DNA from: JAOUEA01 sp035249905
Lineage (GTDB): Bacteria; Actinomycetota; UBA4738; HRBIN12
Direction of reading: 5' to 3'
DNA: 19,733 bases
NCBI GenBank assembly: GCA_035249905.1
Contig: DATFFT010000022.1
Location: 1 to 19,733 of the forward strand
Shown: piece after piece, positions 14,284 through 19,733 of the stretch
How the letters are laid out: every line of letters begins with the position of its first letter
Numbering within the stretch: the stretch's first letter is position 1
Made by a program: the position numbers and the translations under genes
The notes under the pieces: generated by a model
Databases searched by the model: none
Told to the model about the DNA's origin: nothing
What the model saw: the letters and a program-made list of their open reading frames with translations, nothing else

Positions 14284-15147
14284 ATGTCGAAGCGCTCCAG
14301 GGACAAGCAGCTCGCCAAGTTGGCGGCGCGCCGCCAGGCCGAGCGAGAGGCGGTCAAGCGCCACCGAGACATCACGCTGGGCATCGTCGGGGGCATCGCG
14401 GGGCTCGCGCTGCTGGTCGTGGGCTACACGATCCTGATCGGGGGCGACGACGGCGAGGTGCAGCCGAGCGCCACCGCCTCGGCGACGCCTCAAGGCGAGC
14501 CCGGCACGAGGTCGGGCACGGTCGAGCCCGTGGCCGAGCCGCCGGGGACCGTGGCGTGCGGCGGTGAGGTTCCCCGGGAGGCCGGCGGGAAGCGGCCACA
14601 GTTCGCCGGGCCGCCCCCCATGACGATCGACGCTTCCGCCACGTACACGGCCACGATCGCAACGTCGTGCGGCGAGTTCGAGGTGCTCCTGCGGCCCGAC
14701 ATCGCGCCGCAGGCGGTGAACAGCTTCGTGTTCCTCGCCGGGCAGGGTTTCTACGACGGGCTCACGTTCCATCGGATCGTGCCCGGCTTCGTGATCCAGG
14801 GAGGCGATCCGCTCGGCGACGGCTCCGGCGGGCCCGGGTACTCCTTCGACATCGAGACCTCGCCCGACCGCACGTTCGACGCGCCCGGCCTGCTCGCGTA
14901 CGCGAACAGGGGCCCCGGCACGAACGGTAGCCAGTTCTTCGTGACGCTCGCGCCCACCCCGCAGCTCGACCCTGGCGCCGGCGCCGGCGAGTTCACGATC
15001 TTCGGCGAGGTCACCGACGGCCTCGGGGTCGTGCGGCGCATCGGCAAGGTGCCGGGCAGCGAGAACCCGGGCATCCCGGGGGAGATGAGCGTGCCCACCG
15101 AGGCCGTCTACATCGACTCCGTCACCGTCGACGAACGCCCGGCGTAG
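14284..15147 (+). CDS. Membrane-anchored cyclophilin-type peptidyl-prolyl isomerase
   Basis: A 287-residue proline isomerase. A basic cytoplasmic start (MSKRSRDKQLAKLAARRQAE) is followed by one transmembrane segment (about 31-52, TLGIVGGIAGLALLVVGYTI) and a Ser/Thr/Pro/Gly-rich linker. The cyclophilin domain (about 119-285) is therefore outside the membrane. Catalytic signatures are FHRIVPGFVIQGGDP with Arg164, GLLAYANRGPGTNGSQFFVTL, and FTIFGEVTDGLGVV. ATG at 14284 gives the canonical MSK(R) start; an upstream in-frame start at 14203 would lie inside the Ppx gene. This is the second extracytoplasmic prolyl isomerase of the window after the parvulin at 5369. It ends convergently with the pilin gene in a shared hairpin. 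Confidence 0.95.
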   Translation: MSKRSRDKQLAKLAARRQAEREAVKRHRDITLGIVGGIAGLALLVVGYTILIGGDDGEVQPSATASATPQGEPGTRSGTVEPVAEPPGTVACGGEVPREAGGKRPQFAGPPPMTIDASATYTATIATSCGEFEVLLRPDIAPQAVNSFVFLAGQGFYDGLTFHRIVPGFVIQGGDPLGDGSGGPGYSFDIETSPDRTFDAPGLLAYANRGPGTNGSQFFVTLAPTPQLDPGAGAGEFTIFGEVTDGLGVVRRIGKVPGSENPGIPGEMSVPTEAVYIDSVTVDERPA

Positions 15148-15181
15148 GTCGCCCGTCGGCCGGCCGTCGGTGCGGTCCTAC
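15144..15181. terminator. Bidirectional hairpin between cyclophilin and pilin genes
   Basis: GTAGGTCGC (15144-15152) pairs with GCGG-T-CCTAC (15172-15181); inside, CCG-T-CGG (15153-15159) pairs with CCG-T-CGG (15164-15170) around a CCGG loop. The total is about 15 bp with one bulged T, a T-T mismatch and an unpaired T15171. The cyclophilin stop TAG (15145-15147) and the pilin stop (CTA on plus, 15178-15180) lie opposite each other in the outer stem, so the structure would serve both convergent genes. Confidence 0.65.
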
Positions 15182-15624
15182 CAGCCCGACGCGTAGGTCT
15201 GGACGTCGGCCACCCCGCAGCCCGCCGACGCGGCGTACTCGGCGCCGTCGCCGTCGATCTCCCGGATGTAGAAGCACGTGCCCGATCGGCTCCTGCCCGA
15301 GACGAACAGCTCGTTGGTGGCCAGGTGCACGTGCACGTAGATCTGGCCGCTCGCCAGCGGCGTGTCGCCGGTCGCGTAGTCGAGCGCGGACTCGATCGTC
15401 TCGAGCACCGCCTGGTCCTGCGTGTAGGTCTGGCCGTCGGCGAAGTACACGCGCTCGGCGAGGAAGGTGTTCCTCACGTCGGTCTTCACCGCCCCGTCGT
15501 TCGCCCGTCGCTGCGCCCCCAGGAAGACCGGCAGCGCGATCGCGAGCAGCACGCCGATGATCAGCACGACGATCATGAGCTCGATCATCGTGAATCCGCG
15601 CTCGTCGGTGCGTCGAAGTCGCAT
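15178..15624 (-). CDS. Type IV pilin-like (prepilin/pseudopilin) protein
   Basis: A 148-residue protein with a class III prepilin leader: MRLRRTDERG, then cleavage before FTMIELMIVVLIIGVLLAIA, with the conserved Glu at +5. This hydrophobic helix forms the pilus core. The remaining 115 or so residues are a small globular head (NTFLAERVYFADGQTYTQDQ, VHVHLATNELFVSGRSRSGTC) with two cysteines about 23 residues apart that could form a disulfide, as in many pilins. No pilus assembly genes or prepilin peptidase are in the window, so it must use machinery encoded elsewhere. It lies 51 nt after the deaminase gene on the same strand; no clear promoter or Shine-Dalgarno is visible in that gap apart from GGTGG at the ATG. 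Confidence 0.92.
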   Translation of the reverse strand: MRLRRTDERGFTMIELMIVVLIIGVLLAIALPVFLGAQRRANDGAVKTDVRNTFLAERVYFADGQTYTQDQAVLETIESALDYATGDTPLASGQIYVHVHLATNELFVSGRSRSGTCFYIREIDGDGAEYAASAGCGVADVQTYASGW

Positions 15625-15675
15625 CCACCAGGTATCGGCCGTCTGGGGGAGCCGCTGGGTACCCGGAAGCCGGTA

Positions 15676-16680
15676 TCAGCTCGGGCGGGGATCGGCGAGC
15701 CACTCGTCGATCTCGCCCCGGATCGCGGCTTTCGTCGCGTCGTCGGCGAACGAGCACCGCACGCCGGTCCTCGCGACCTCGGCGAGCGCGTCGTCGGTGA
15801 GTCCCCATGCCCGCCGGGCCGCCTCGAACACGTCGCCGATCCACGCGTCGAACATCGGGGGGTCGTCGGAGTTCAGCGTGACCACGACGCCCGCGTCACG
15901 CAGCCGAAGGAAGGGGTGCTGTTCGAGCGAGGGGTACACGCCCGTGGCGACGTTGGAGATCGGCGAGACCTCGAGCGGGATCGCATCGGCGGCGAGCCGC
16001 TCGACCAGTCGCGGGTCTTCGATCGCTCGCACTCCGTGACCGATGCGATCCGGCAGGTAGTGCTCGAGCGTCTGCCAGACGTTCTCGGGCCCCGCCCACT
16101 CGCCCGCGTGCGGAACCGATCGGAGTCCCGCGTCCTTGCCCGCGCGGAACACGGGGCCGAAGGGGGCGATCTCGCTGCGTTCGCTGCCGGCGCAGTTCAA
16201 CCCCACGACACCGTCGTCGGCGAACTTCCTGGCGACCTCGAGCGTGCGCTCGGCCGCCTCGACCCCGAGGTCGCGGACCACGTCGGGGGTGATCCGGACC
16301 ACGGTGCCGTGCTCGCGGGCACCCGCGGCAAGCCCGTCGAGCATCGCTTCCATCGGTGAGGTCCAGTCGTCGTCGAAGGCCACTGCATGGGCCGAAGGCG
16401 TGAACACGGCCTCGGCGTAGCGCACCCCGTTGGCGGCAAGGTCTTCGACGACCTCGCGTCCGACCCTCGCGAAGTCGTCGAGCTCGGTCATCAGGTCGCA
16501 GAGCGCGATGTAGCGATCGATGAAGTCGAGGAAGCCGTCGAAGCGCCACCGGTCGGAGCCCGTTCCCCACGGTGGCGCGACGCCGTTGCGATCGGCGAGC
16601 TCCAGCGCGGTCTCGACCCGCATCGAGCCCTCGAGGTGGATGTGTAGCTCGGCTTTGGGCAGGGTGTGGAGATCCCGCAT
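15676..16680 (-). CDS. add: Adenosine deaminase family hydrolase
   Basis: A 334-residue metal-dependent deaminase of the amidohydrolase fold, normally converting adenosine to inosine in purine salvage. Zinc-binding HxH is H13/H15 in LHIHLEGSM. HAGE with H191 and catalytic E194 is intact, IGHGVRAIEDP follows, and NSDDPPMFD supplies D272/D273. The ATG at 16680 gives the family-typical short start (PKAELHIHLEG). Actinobacteria also use this family for aminodeoxyfutalosine in menaquinone synthesis and for adenine, so substrate assignment is less certain than the fold. The -10 TACCAT ends 7 nt upstream and points to a leaderless mRNA. The gene is divergent from tRNA-Leu. Confidence 0.88.
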   Translation of the reverse strand: MRDLHTLPKAELHIHLEGSMRVETALELADRNGVAPPWGTGSDRWRFDGFLDFIDRYIALCDLMTELDDFARVGREVVEDLAANGVRYAEAVFTPSAHAVAFDDDWTSPMEAMLDGLAAGAREHGTVVRITPDVVRDLGVEAAERTLEVARKFADDGVVGLNCAGSERSEIAPFGPVFRAGKDAGLRSVPHAGEWAGPENVWQTLEHYLPDRIGHGVRAIEDPRLVERLAADAIPLEVSPISNVATGVYPSLEQHPFLRLRDAGVVVTLNSDDPPMFDAWIGDVFEAARRAWGLTDDALAEVARTGVRCSFADDATKAAIRGEIDEWLADPRPS

Positions 16681-16687
16681 GGCCACG

Positions 16688-16693
16688 ATGGTA
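16688..16693 (-). promoter_or_regulatory. -10 element TACCAT, leaderless promoter of the deaminase gene
   Basis: On the minus strand GTACCAT ends 7 nt before the ATG at 16680. It sits in a 42-nt divergent region shared with the tRNA-Leu promoter on the plus strand. Confidence 0.6.
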
Positions 16694-16707
16694 CGCGCCG
16701 GCCGGGA

Positions 16708-16713
16708 TAGCAT
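16708..16713 (+). promoter_or_regulatory. -10 element TAGCAT of the tRNA-Leu promoter
   Basis: GATAGCAT ends 9 nt before the mature 5' end of the tRNA at 16723, so the primary transcript would have almost no 5' leader for RNase P to remove. No -35 hexamer is evident. Confidence 0.5.
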
Positions 16714-16722
16714 CGGCGTGCC

Positions 16723-16806
16723 GCCCGGGTGCCGGAACTGGTAGACGGAGGCGCCTTAAAAGCGCCGGCCCGACAGGGCGTGTGGGTTCGACTCCCACCC
16801 CGGGCA
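16723..16806 (+). tRNA. tRNA-Leu (anticodon UAA)
   Basis: An 84-nt type II tRNA. Acceptor GCCCGGG (16723-16729) pairs with CCCGGGC (16799-16805) and A16806 is the discriminator. The D arm contains AACTGGTAGA. The anticodon stem is GGCGC/GCGCC (16750-16754 with 16762-16766), with loop CTTAAAA and anticodon TAA at 16757-16759. The long variable arm pairs GCCC with GGGC. The T arm is GTGGG-TTCGACT-CCCAC (16782-16798). CCA is not encoded. It decodes UUA, a codon nearly absent from this window; the counterpart in Streptomyces is bldA. Confidence 0.97.
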
Positions 16807-16843
16807 CATCGATCGATGAAGGGCCTGTCACCCGGCAGTCATC

Positions 16844-16869
16844 GGAACTTCACGGCCCCTCCCTACCGT
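16844..16869 (+). promoter_or_regulatory. Possible ECF-sigma promoter (GGAACTT ... CGT) of the secreted protein gene
   Basis: GGAACTT (16844-16850) matches the classical ECF -35 core GGAAC, and CGT (16867-16869) lies 18 nt after GGAAC, a normal ECF spacing. The same place can be read as a housekeeping -10 TACCGT (16864-16869), so the assignment is tentative. Transcription would start near 16876 and leave a leader of about 40 nt with a good Shine-Dalgarno. Confidence 0.4.
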
Positions 16870-16917
16870 GAGATCGGAGAACGTCGAAGGCGGCGTTCCC
16901 GACGAAGGGAGAGGCAT

Positions 16918-17316
16918 ATGCGAAAGAGCGTCATCACCGCAGCGATCGCGTTCGTCGCCACGATCGCGCTGTTGGTCCCGGCCGGCGCCGCGAGCGCCGG
17001 GGGGGTCGAGAAGGACAAGCACGGCAGCTGCCGGCCGAAGGGCCGATGGGAGCTCTCGCTCGACAAGGAAAGCGGAAGGATCGAAGTGGACCTCGAGGTG
17101 ACATCCGGCCCCGCCGGCCAGCGGTGGAAGGTGGTCATGCGTCACGACGGCGCCAAGTTCTTCGCAGGCTCGAGGGTGACCCGCCGCGACGACGACGACC
17201 GCCCCGACTTCGAGATCGAGCGATGGGTCAAGGACACGCTCGGCTGGGACCGGTTCCGCGTCAAGGCGACCAACAACGCCACGGGGGCGCGGTGCATCGC
17301 CAAGCTCGCGATCTGA
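16918..17316 (+). CDS. Small secreted protein of unknown function
   Basis: A 132-residue exported protein I do not recognise. It has a Sec signal peptide: MRKS, a hydrophobic core VITAAIAFVATIALLVPAGA, and an Ala-x-Ala cleavage site at about ASA|GG (residue 27). The mature part is about 105 residues with an alternating pattern suggesting a beta-sandwich: GRWELSLDKESGRIEVDLEV, QRWKVVMRHDGAKFFAGSRV, DFEIERWVKDTLGWDRFRVKA. Two cysteines (CRPKG near the mature start and RCIAK near the end) could link the termini. A charged RRDDDDRPD loop separates strands. The ATG is chosen for GGGAG just upstream and the signal peptide; a longer frame would overlap the tRNA. Function may be envelope-related, which is only an inference. 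Confidence 0.85.
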   Translation: MRKSVITAAIAFVATIALLVPAGAASAGGVEKDKHGSCRPKGRWELSLDKESGRIEVDLEVTSGPAGQRWKVVMRHDGAKFFAGSRVTRRDDDDRPDFEIERWVKDTLGWDRFRVKATNNATGARCIAKLAI

Positions 17317-17339
17317 TCGCCCTCGAGCCATCTGCGGAA

Positions 17340-17365
17340 AGGAAGGCCCGTCCGTGCGGCTTCCT
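17340..17365 (+). terminator. Hairpin after the secreted protein gene
   Basis: AGGAAG (17340-17345) pairs with CTTCCT (17360-17365), and CCG with CGG inside, with a small bulge and loop TCCGTG. It lies 23 nt after the stop codon and 51 nt before the kinase start. The rest of the 99-nt gap holds only the purine-rich Shine-Dalgarno GGAAGGAAGG before 17416. Confidence 0.5.
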
Positions 17366-17415
17366 CCCGCGCGTCGATCGCTGGGATGATGAGGTCACGG
17401 AAGGAAGGCTCATCG

Positions 17416-18900
17416 ATGCAACCGAAGTCCCGGATCGGGCTGCGGACCAAGGTCGTGATCGCGTCGGTACTGGTCCTGGCGCTCGCGACGCTGTTCTCGG
17501 TATTGGCGGTGCGCCAGATCCTGCTCGCCCAGCTGTACGACGAGATCGATCGATCCCTCACGAAGGAGGTCGGGGAGTTCCGCTCGGTGGTCGCGGGCAC
17601 TGCACCCGGCGTCAACCTCGACGAGGACCTCGACGAGGACGAGGGCCAAGCAGCGCCGCCCCCTCGCGCCCTCGCCACCGTGTTCGACACCTACCTCGGT
17701 CAGAACATCCCTTCGGAGGGCGAGGAGACGCTCGCGATCATCGACGGAGCGCCCTATGCCTCCGAACGCGCGCACGACGCCGGGTTCCCGCTCCAGTCGC
17801 TCGACGCCGAGCTGCGCCGGTGGGGCTCCCTCGACGCACCCGAGCAAGGGGTGCTCACGACCCCCGTCGGCGACCTGATCTACATCGCCGAGCCCGTCTC
17901 GATGCCGGGCGGGCGCTCCGGAGCACTGGTGATCGCCAACTCGCCGGAGTTCGAGATCGGGGAGATCGACGACGTCGCGCGCACCATGGCGACCGTGGGT
18001 GTGTTCGTCGTCGCGCTCGGCGCGGTGTTGTCGTGGGTCGCAGCCGGGCGCGTGGTTGGCCCGATCGTCGATCTCACGAGCACCTCGCGCGCGATCGGCG
18101 AGAGCGACCTCAGCAGACGCATCGACGTGAAAGGCACCGACGAGGTCGCCGTATTGGCTCAGAACTTCAACAACATGCTGGACCGGCTCGCCGAGGCATT
18201 CGGCACGCAGCGACGGTTCGTCGACGACGCCGGCCACGAGCTCCGAACCCCGATCACCATCGTGCGCGGGCACCTCGAGCTGATGAGCGACGATCCCCGC
18301 GATCGAGCGCAGACGATCGCGCTCGTGATCGGCGAGCTCGACCGGATGGACCGCATCGTGGACGATCTGCTGCTCCTCACCAAGGCCAAACGACCGGATT
18401 TCGTGCAGGCGGCCCCCGTCGAGCTCGCGGAGCTCACCACCGAGATCCACGCCAAGGCCAGCGCGCTGGCAGATCGGGAATGGCGCCTCGAAGCGGCAGG
18501 GCAGGGATGGTTCCTGCTGGATCAGCAGCGGGTAACCCAGGCGATGATGCAGCTCGCGGCGAATGCCGCGAGACACACATCGGGCGGACCGATCTCGATC
18601 GGATCCTCGGCCGGCGACGATCGGGTGAGGCTCTGGGTGAGTGACACGGGACCGGGCATCGACGCAGATGCGCAGCGACGGATCTTCGAGCGGTTCAGCC
18701 GGGGCGACCGCCCGCGCCACACCGGCGGGGCGGGGCTGGGCCTCTCGATCGTGAAGGCCATCGCGGAGGCCCACGGAGGTTCGGTCGCCCTCGAGAGCGC
18801 TCCCGGCCGGGGGTCTACCTTCACCCTGGTGCTGTCGGTGCCGAGCGTGGCCGGCGCCGACGATCTCCTCGCACTCGTCAGCCGGGAGGTCGGGGCATGA
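17416..18900 (+). CDS. Two-component sensor histidine kinase (HAMP-HisKA-HATPase_c)
   Basis: A 494-residue membrane sensor kinase. Transmembrane helix 1 is about residues 14-33 (VIASVLVLALATLFSVLAV). The extracytoplasmic sensor region (about 37-190) includes an acidic linker (LDEDLDEDEG) and is not a domain I recognise. Transmembrane helix 2 is about 195-213. HAMP follows (VVGPIVDLTSTSRAIGESDLSRRI). The dimerisation domain has the phospho-acceptor His274 in DAGHELRTPITIVRGHLELM. The ATP domain has the N box with Asn383 (AANAARHT), DTGPGID, FERFSRGD and GGAGLGLSIVKAIAEAHGG. ATG at 17416 is chosen because GGAAGGAAGG lies directly upstream; earlier in-frame ATGs at 17386 and 17389 lack such a site. 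It overlaps the regulator gene by four bases (ATGA). The signal sensed is unknown. Confidence 0.95.
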   Translation: MQPKSRIGLRTKVVIASVLVLALATLFSVLAVRQILLAQLYDEIDRSLTKEVGEFRSVVAGTAPGVNLDEDLDEDEGQAAPPPRALATVFDTYLGQNIPSEGEETLAIIDGAPYASERAHDAGFPLQSLDAELRRWGSLDAPEQGVLTTPVGDLIYIAEPVSMPGGRSGALVIANSPEFEIGEIDDVARTMATVGVFVVALGAVLSWVAAGRVVGPIVDLTSTSRAIGESDLSRRIDVKGTDEVAVLAQNFNNMLDRLAEAFGTQRRFVDDAGHELRTPITIVRGHLELMSDDPRDRAQTIALVIGELDRMDRIVDDLLLLTKAKRPDFVQAAPVELAELTTEIHAKASALADREWRLEAAGQGWFLLDQQRVTQAMMQLAANAARHTSGGPISIGSSAGDDRVRLWVSDTGPGIDADAQRRIFERFSRGDRPRHTGGAGLGLSIVKAIAEAHGGSVALESAPGRGSTFTLVLSVPSVAGADDLLALVSREVGA

Positions 18901-19562
18901 GCGGCAGCATCCTGATCGCGGAAGACGAGGAGCAGATCGCCTCGTTCCTCGAGAAGGGTCTGCGGGCGGCGGGATACGCGACGACGATCGCCGATGACGG
19001 ACCGTCCGCCTTGGTCAAGGCCCTGAGCGGTGAGTTCGACCTGCTGATACTCGATATCGGGCTTCCCCTCAAGAACGGGTTCGAGGTGCTGCGAGAGATC
19101 CGCGAGCGCGATCACGACCTACCGGTGGTGATCCTCACCGCGCGCGACAGCGCTCGTGACGCGGTCGCCGGTCTGGAGGGCGGCGCCGACGACTACGTGC
19201 GCAAGCCGTTCCCCTTCGACGAGCTCCTCGCCAGGGTGCGGGCCCGGCTGCGAGAGGAACGAGCGCCCGAGCCGACGTCGATCCAGGTGGGGGACATGAC
19301 GCTCGATCTCCTGGGCCGCTCGGTCACGGTCGGTGGCGAGACGGTGGAGATGACGGCGCGTGAGTTCGCCATGACCGAGTTCTTCTTCTCGAGCCCCGGC
19401 CAGGTCCTGAGCCGGGAGCAGATCCTGAGTCGCGTGTGGGGGTACGACTTCGACCCACGATCCAACGTCGTCGACGTCTACGTGGGACGCCTGAGGAAGA
19501 AGCTCGGCGAGGGCAGGATCACCGGGATCCGGGGCATGGGCTACCGGCTCGAGGCCGGCTGA
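18897..19562 (+). CDS. OmpR/PhoB-family response regulator
   Basis: A 221-residue transcription factor, partner of the preceding kinase. The receiver domain (about 1-115) has the acidic pocket EDEE near residue 10, phospho-acceptor Asp53 in LLILDIGLPLKNG, Thr81 in ILTARD and Lys103 in YVRKPF. The C-terminal winged-helix domain (about 127-220) has MTLDLLGRSVTVGGETVEMTAREFAMTEFFF, the recognition helix region REQILSRVWGYDFDPRSNVVDVYVGRLRKKLG and the end ITGIRGMGYRLE. The ATG overlaps the kinase stop (ATGA), so the pair is translationally coupled in kinase-first order. Target genes are unknown; autoregulation is common in the family but no direct repeats are obvious upstream of the kinase. Confidence 0.96.
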   Translation: MSGSILIAEDEEQIASFLEKGLRAAGYATTIADDGPSALVKALSGEFDLLILDIGLPLKNGFEVLREIRERDHDLPVVILTARDSARDAVAGLEGGADDYVRKPFPFDELLARVRARLREERAPEPTSIQVGDMTLDLLGRSVTVGGETVEMTAREFAMTEFFFSSPGQVLSREQILSRVWGYDFDPRSNVVDVYVGRLRKKLGEGRITGIRGMGYRLEAG

Positions 19563-19595
19563 CTCGTCAGGTTCCGTTCACCCAGCGGGCTCGAT

Positions 19596-19625
19596 CCTTC
19601 GCGTTCCGATCGGGGGCGCTGAAGG
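19596..19625. terminator. Hairpin between the response regulator and the convergent right-edge gene
   Basis: CCTTC-GCGTTCC (19596-19607) pairs with GGGGCGC-T-GAAGG (19613-19625): 12 bp with one bulged T, two G-T pairs and a GATCG loop. It lies 33 nt after the regulator stop and abuts the stop codon of the minus-strand gene, so it can serve both. The rest of 19563-19595 holds nothing recognisable. Confidence 0.55.
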
Positions 19626-19733
19626 CTAGCGCGCCACGCGGTAGCGGAGGTAGACCACGCTCGAGCCGAAGGTACGGGTCTCGACGAGCTCGAGATCCAC
19701 CCGGCGCTCGCGCCGAGGGAAGAACGGGATGCC
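19626..19733 (-). CDS. C-terminal end of an unrecognised protein (runs off right edge)
   Basis: The last 35 codons of a minus-strand gene are visible, ending in TAG (CTA at 19626-19628). The peptide runs GIPFFPRRERRVDLELVETR and then TFGSSVVYLRYRVAR. It has a strand-turn-strand pattern with a basic end, but it is too short for a family assignment and I do not propose a function. Support comes from the open frame to the window edge, codon use like the neighbours, and the terminator hairpin that abuts its stop. Confidence 0.6.
   Translation of the reverse strand, partial: GIPFFPRRERRVDLELVETRTFGSSVVYLRYRVAR

Noticed and set aside
12513..14396. A long minus-strand frame (627 codons) opposite DUF501-Ppx
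   Set aside because: It is antisense shadow except for the last 45 or so codons, which belong to the GNAT remnant. No start signal or domain supports the rest.
16807..16818. 12-bp palindrome CATCGATCGATG right after tRNA-Leu as an integration site or terminator
   Set aside because: There is no loop for a hairpin, no second copy and no integrase nearby; short palindromes of this kind are common in GC-rich genomes.
16729..16917. Upstream extension of the small secreted protein
   Set aside because: The extension reads through tRNA-Leu and would hide the signal peptide; the ATG at 16918 has its own Shine-Dalgarno.
19626..19733. Assigning the right-edge fragment to a methyltransferase or glycosyltransferase
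   Set aside because: Thirty-five C-terminal residues show a vague resemblance only; no motif is present.
1..19733. Mobile elements, CRISPR arrays, toxin-antitoxin or defence modules
   Set aside because: No transposase, integrase, spaced direct repeats, Cas or toxin-like genes were seen on either strand. The HTH-GNAT pair is the nearest in appearance, but this GNAT is a large two-domain enzyme, unlike the small TacT/AtaT-type toxins, and the HTH protein is not ribbon-helix-helix.

Overview
The window looks like a chromosomal housekeeping segment from a very GC-rich actinobacterium (Actinomycetota), probably an uncultivated or deep-branching one. The case rests on G/C-ending codon use throughout, GTG starts, ATGA/GTGA coupling, and a gene order that recalls the Mycobacterium tuberculosis block pth, rplY, mfd, mazG, eno, FtsB-like Rv1024, DUF501 Rv1025 and ppx2 Rv1026. 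The class cannot be fixed from the sequence alone. I see no insertion sequences, phage genes or CRISPR.

Layout. (1) 1-389, minus: the N-terminal part of an ECF sigma factor, running off the left edge. (2) 536-5304, plus: ribosomal protein bL25 (CTC type), peptidyl-tRNA hydrolase and Mfd, i.e. translation plus transcription-coupled repair. (3) 5369-9027, plus: a parvulin-type lipoprotein foldase, MazG and a PLP-dependent dehydratase coupled by GTGA overlaps, then a GNAT protein with its own promoter. (4) 9102-10838: enolase and an FtsB/DivIC-like divisome protein. (5) 10863-12730, an accessory insertion relative to the M. tuberculosis order: a minus-strand operon of a 70-residue HTH protein and a two-domain GNAT enzyme, controlled from a perfect 20-bp palindrome; a plus-strand S1-domain protein; and the decayed remnant of a second GNAT gene. 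(6) 12837-15147: DUF501 and Ppx/GppA fused into one protein, then a membrane-anchored cyclophilin. (7) 15178-16680, minus: a lone type IV pilin-like protein and an adenosine-deaminase-family enzyme. (8) 16723-19562, plus: tRNA-Leu(UAA), a small secreted protein with a possible ECF-type promoter, and a histidine kinase/response regulator pair. The 3' end of an unrecognised minus-strand gene closes the window.

Regulation is unusually readable. A TANNNT -10 element lies 6-10 nt before the start codon of at least six genes, so leaderless transcription seems common here. Strong hairpins sit at gene ends, in one case built from the two convergent stop codons. The items most worth following up are the HTH/palindrome/GNAT unit, the DUF501-Ppx fusion with a possible internal start, the leaderless promoter set, a possible AUC start on the S1 gene, and the GNAT pseudogene. 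No clearly new defence or mobile system is present.
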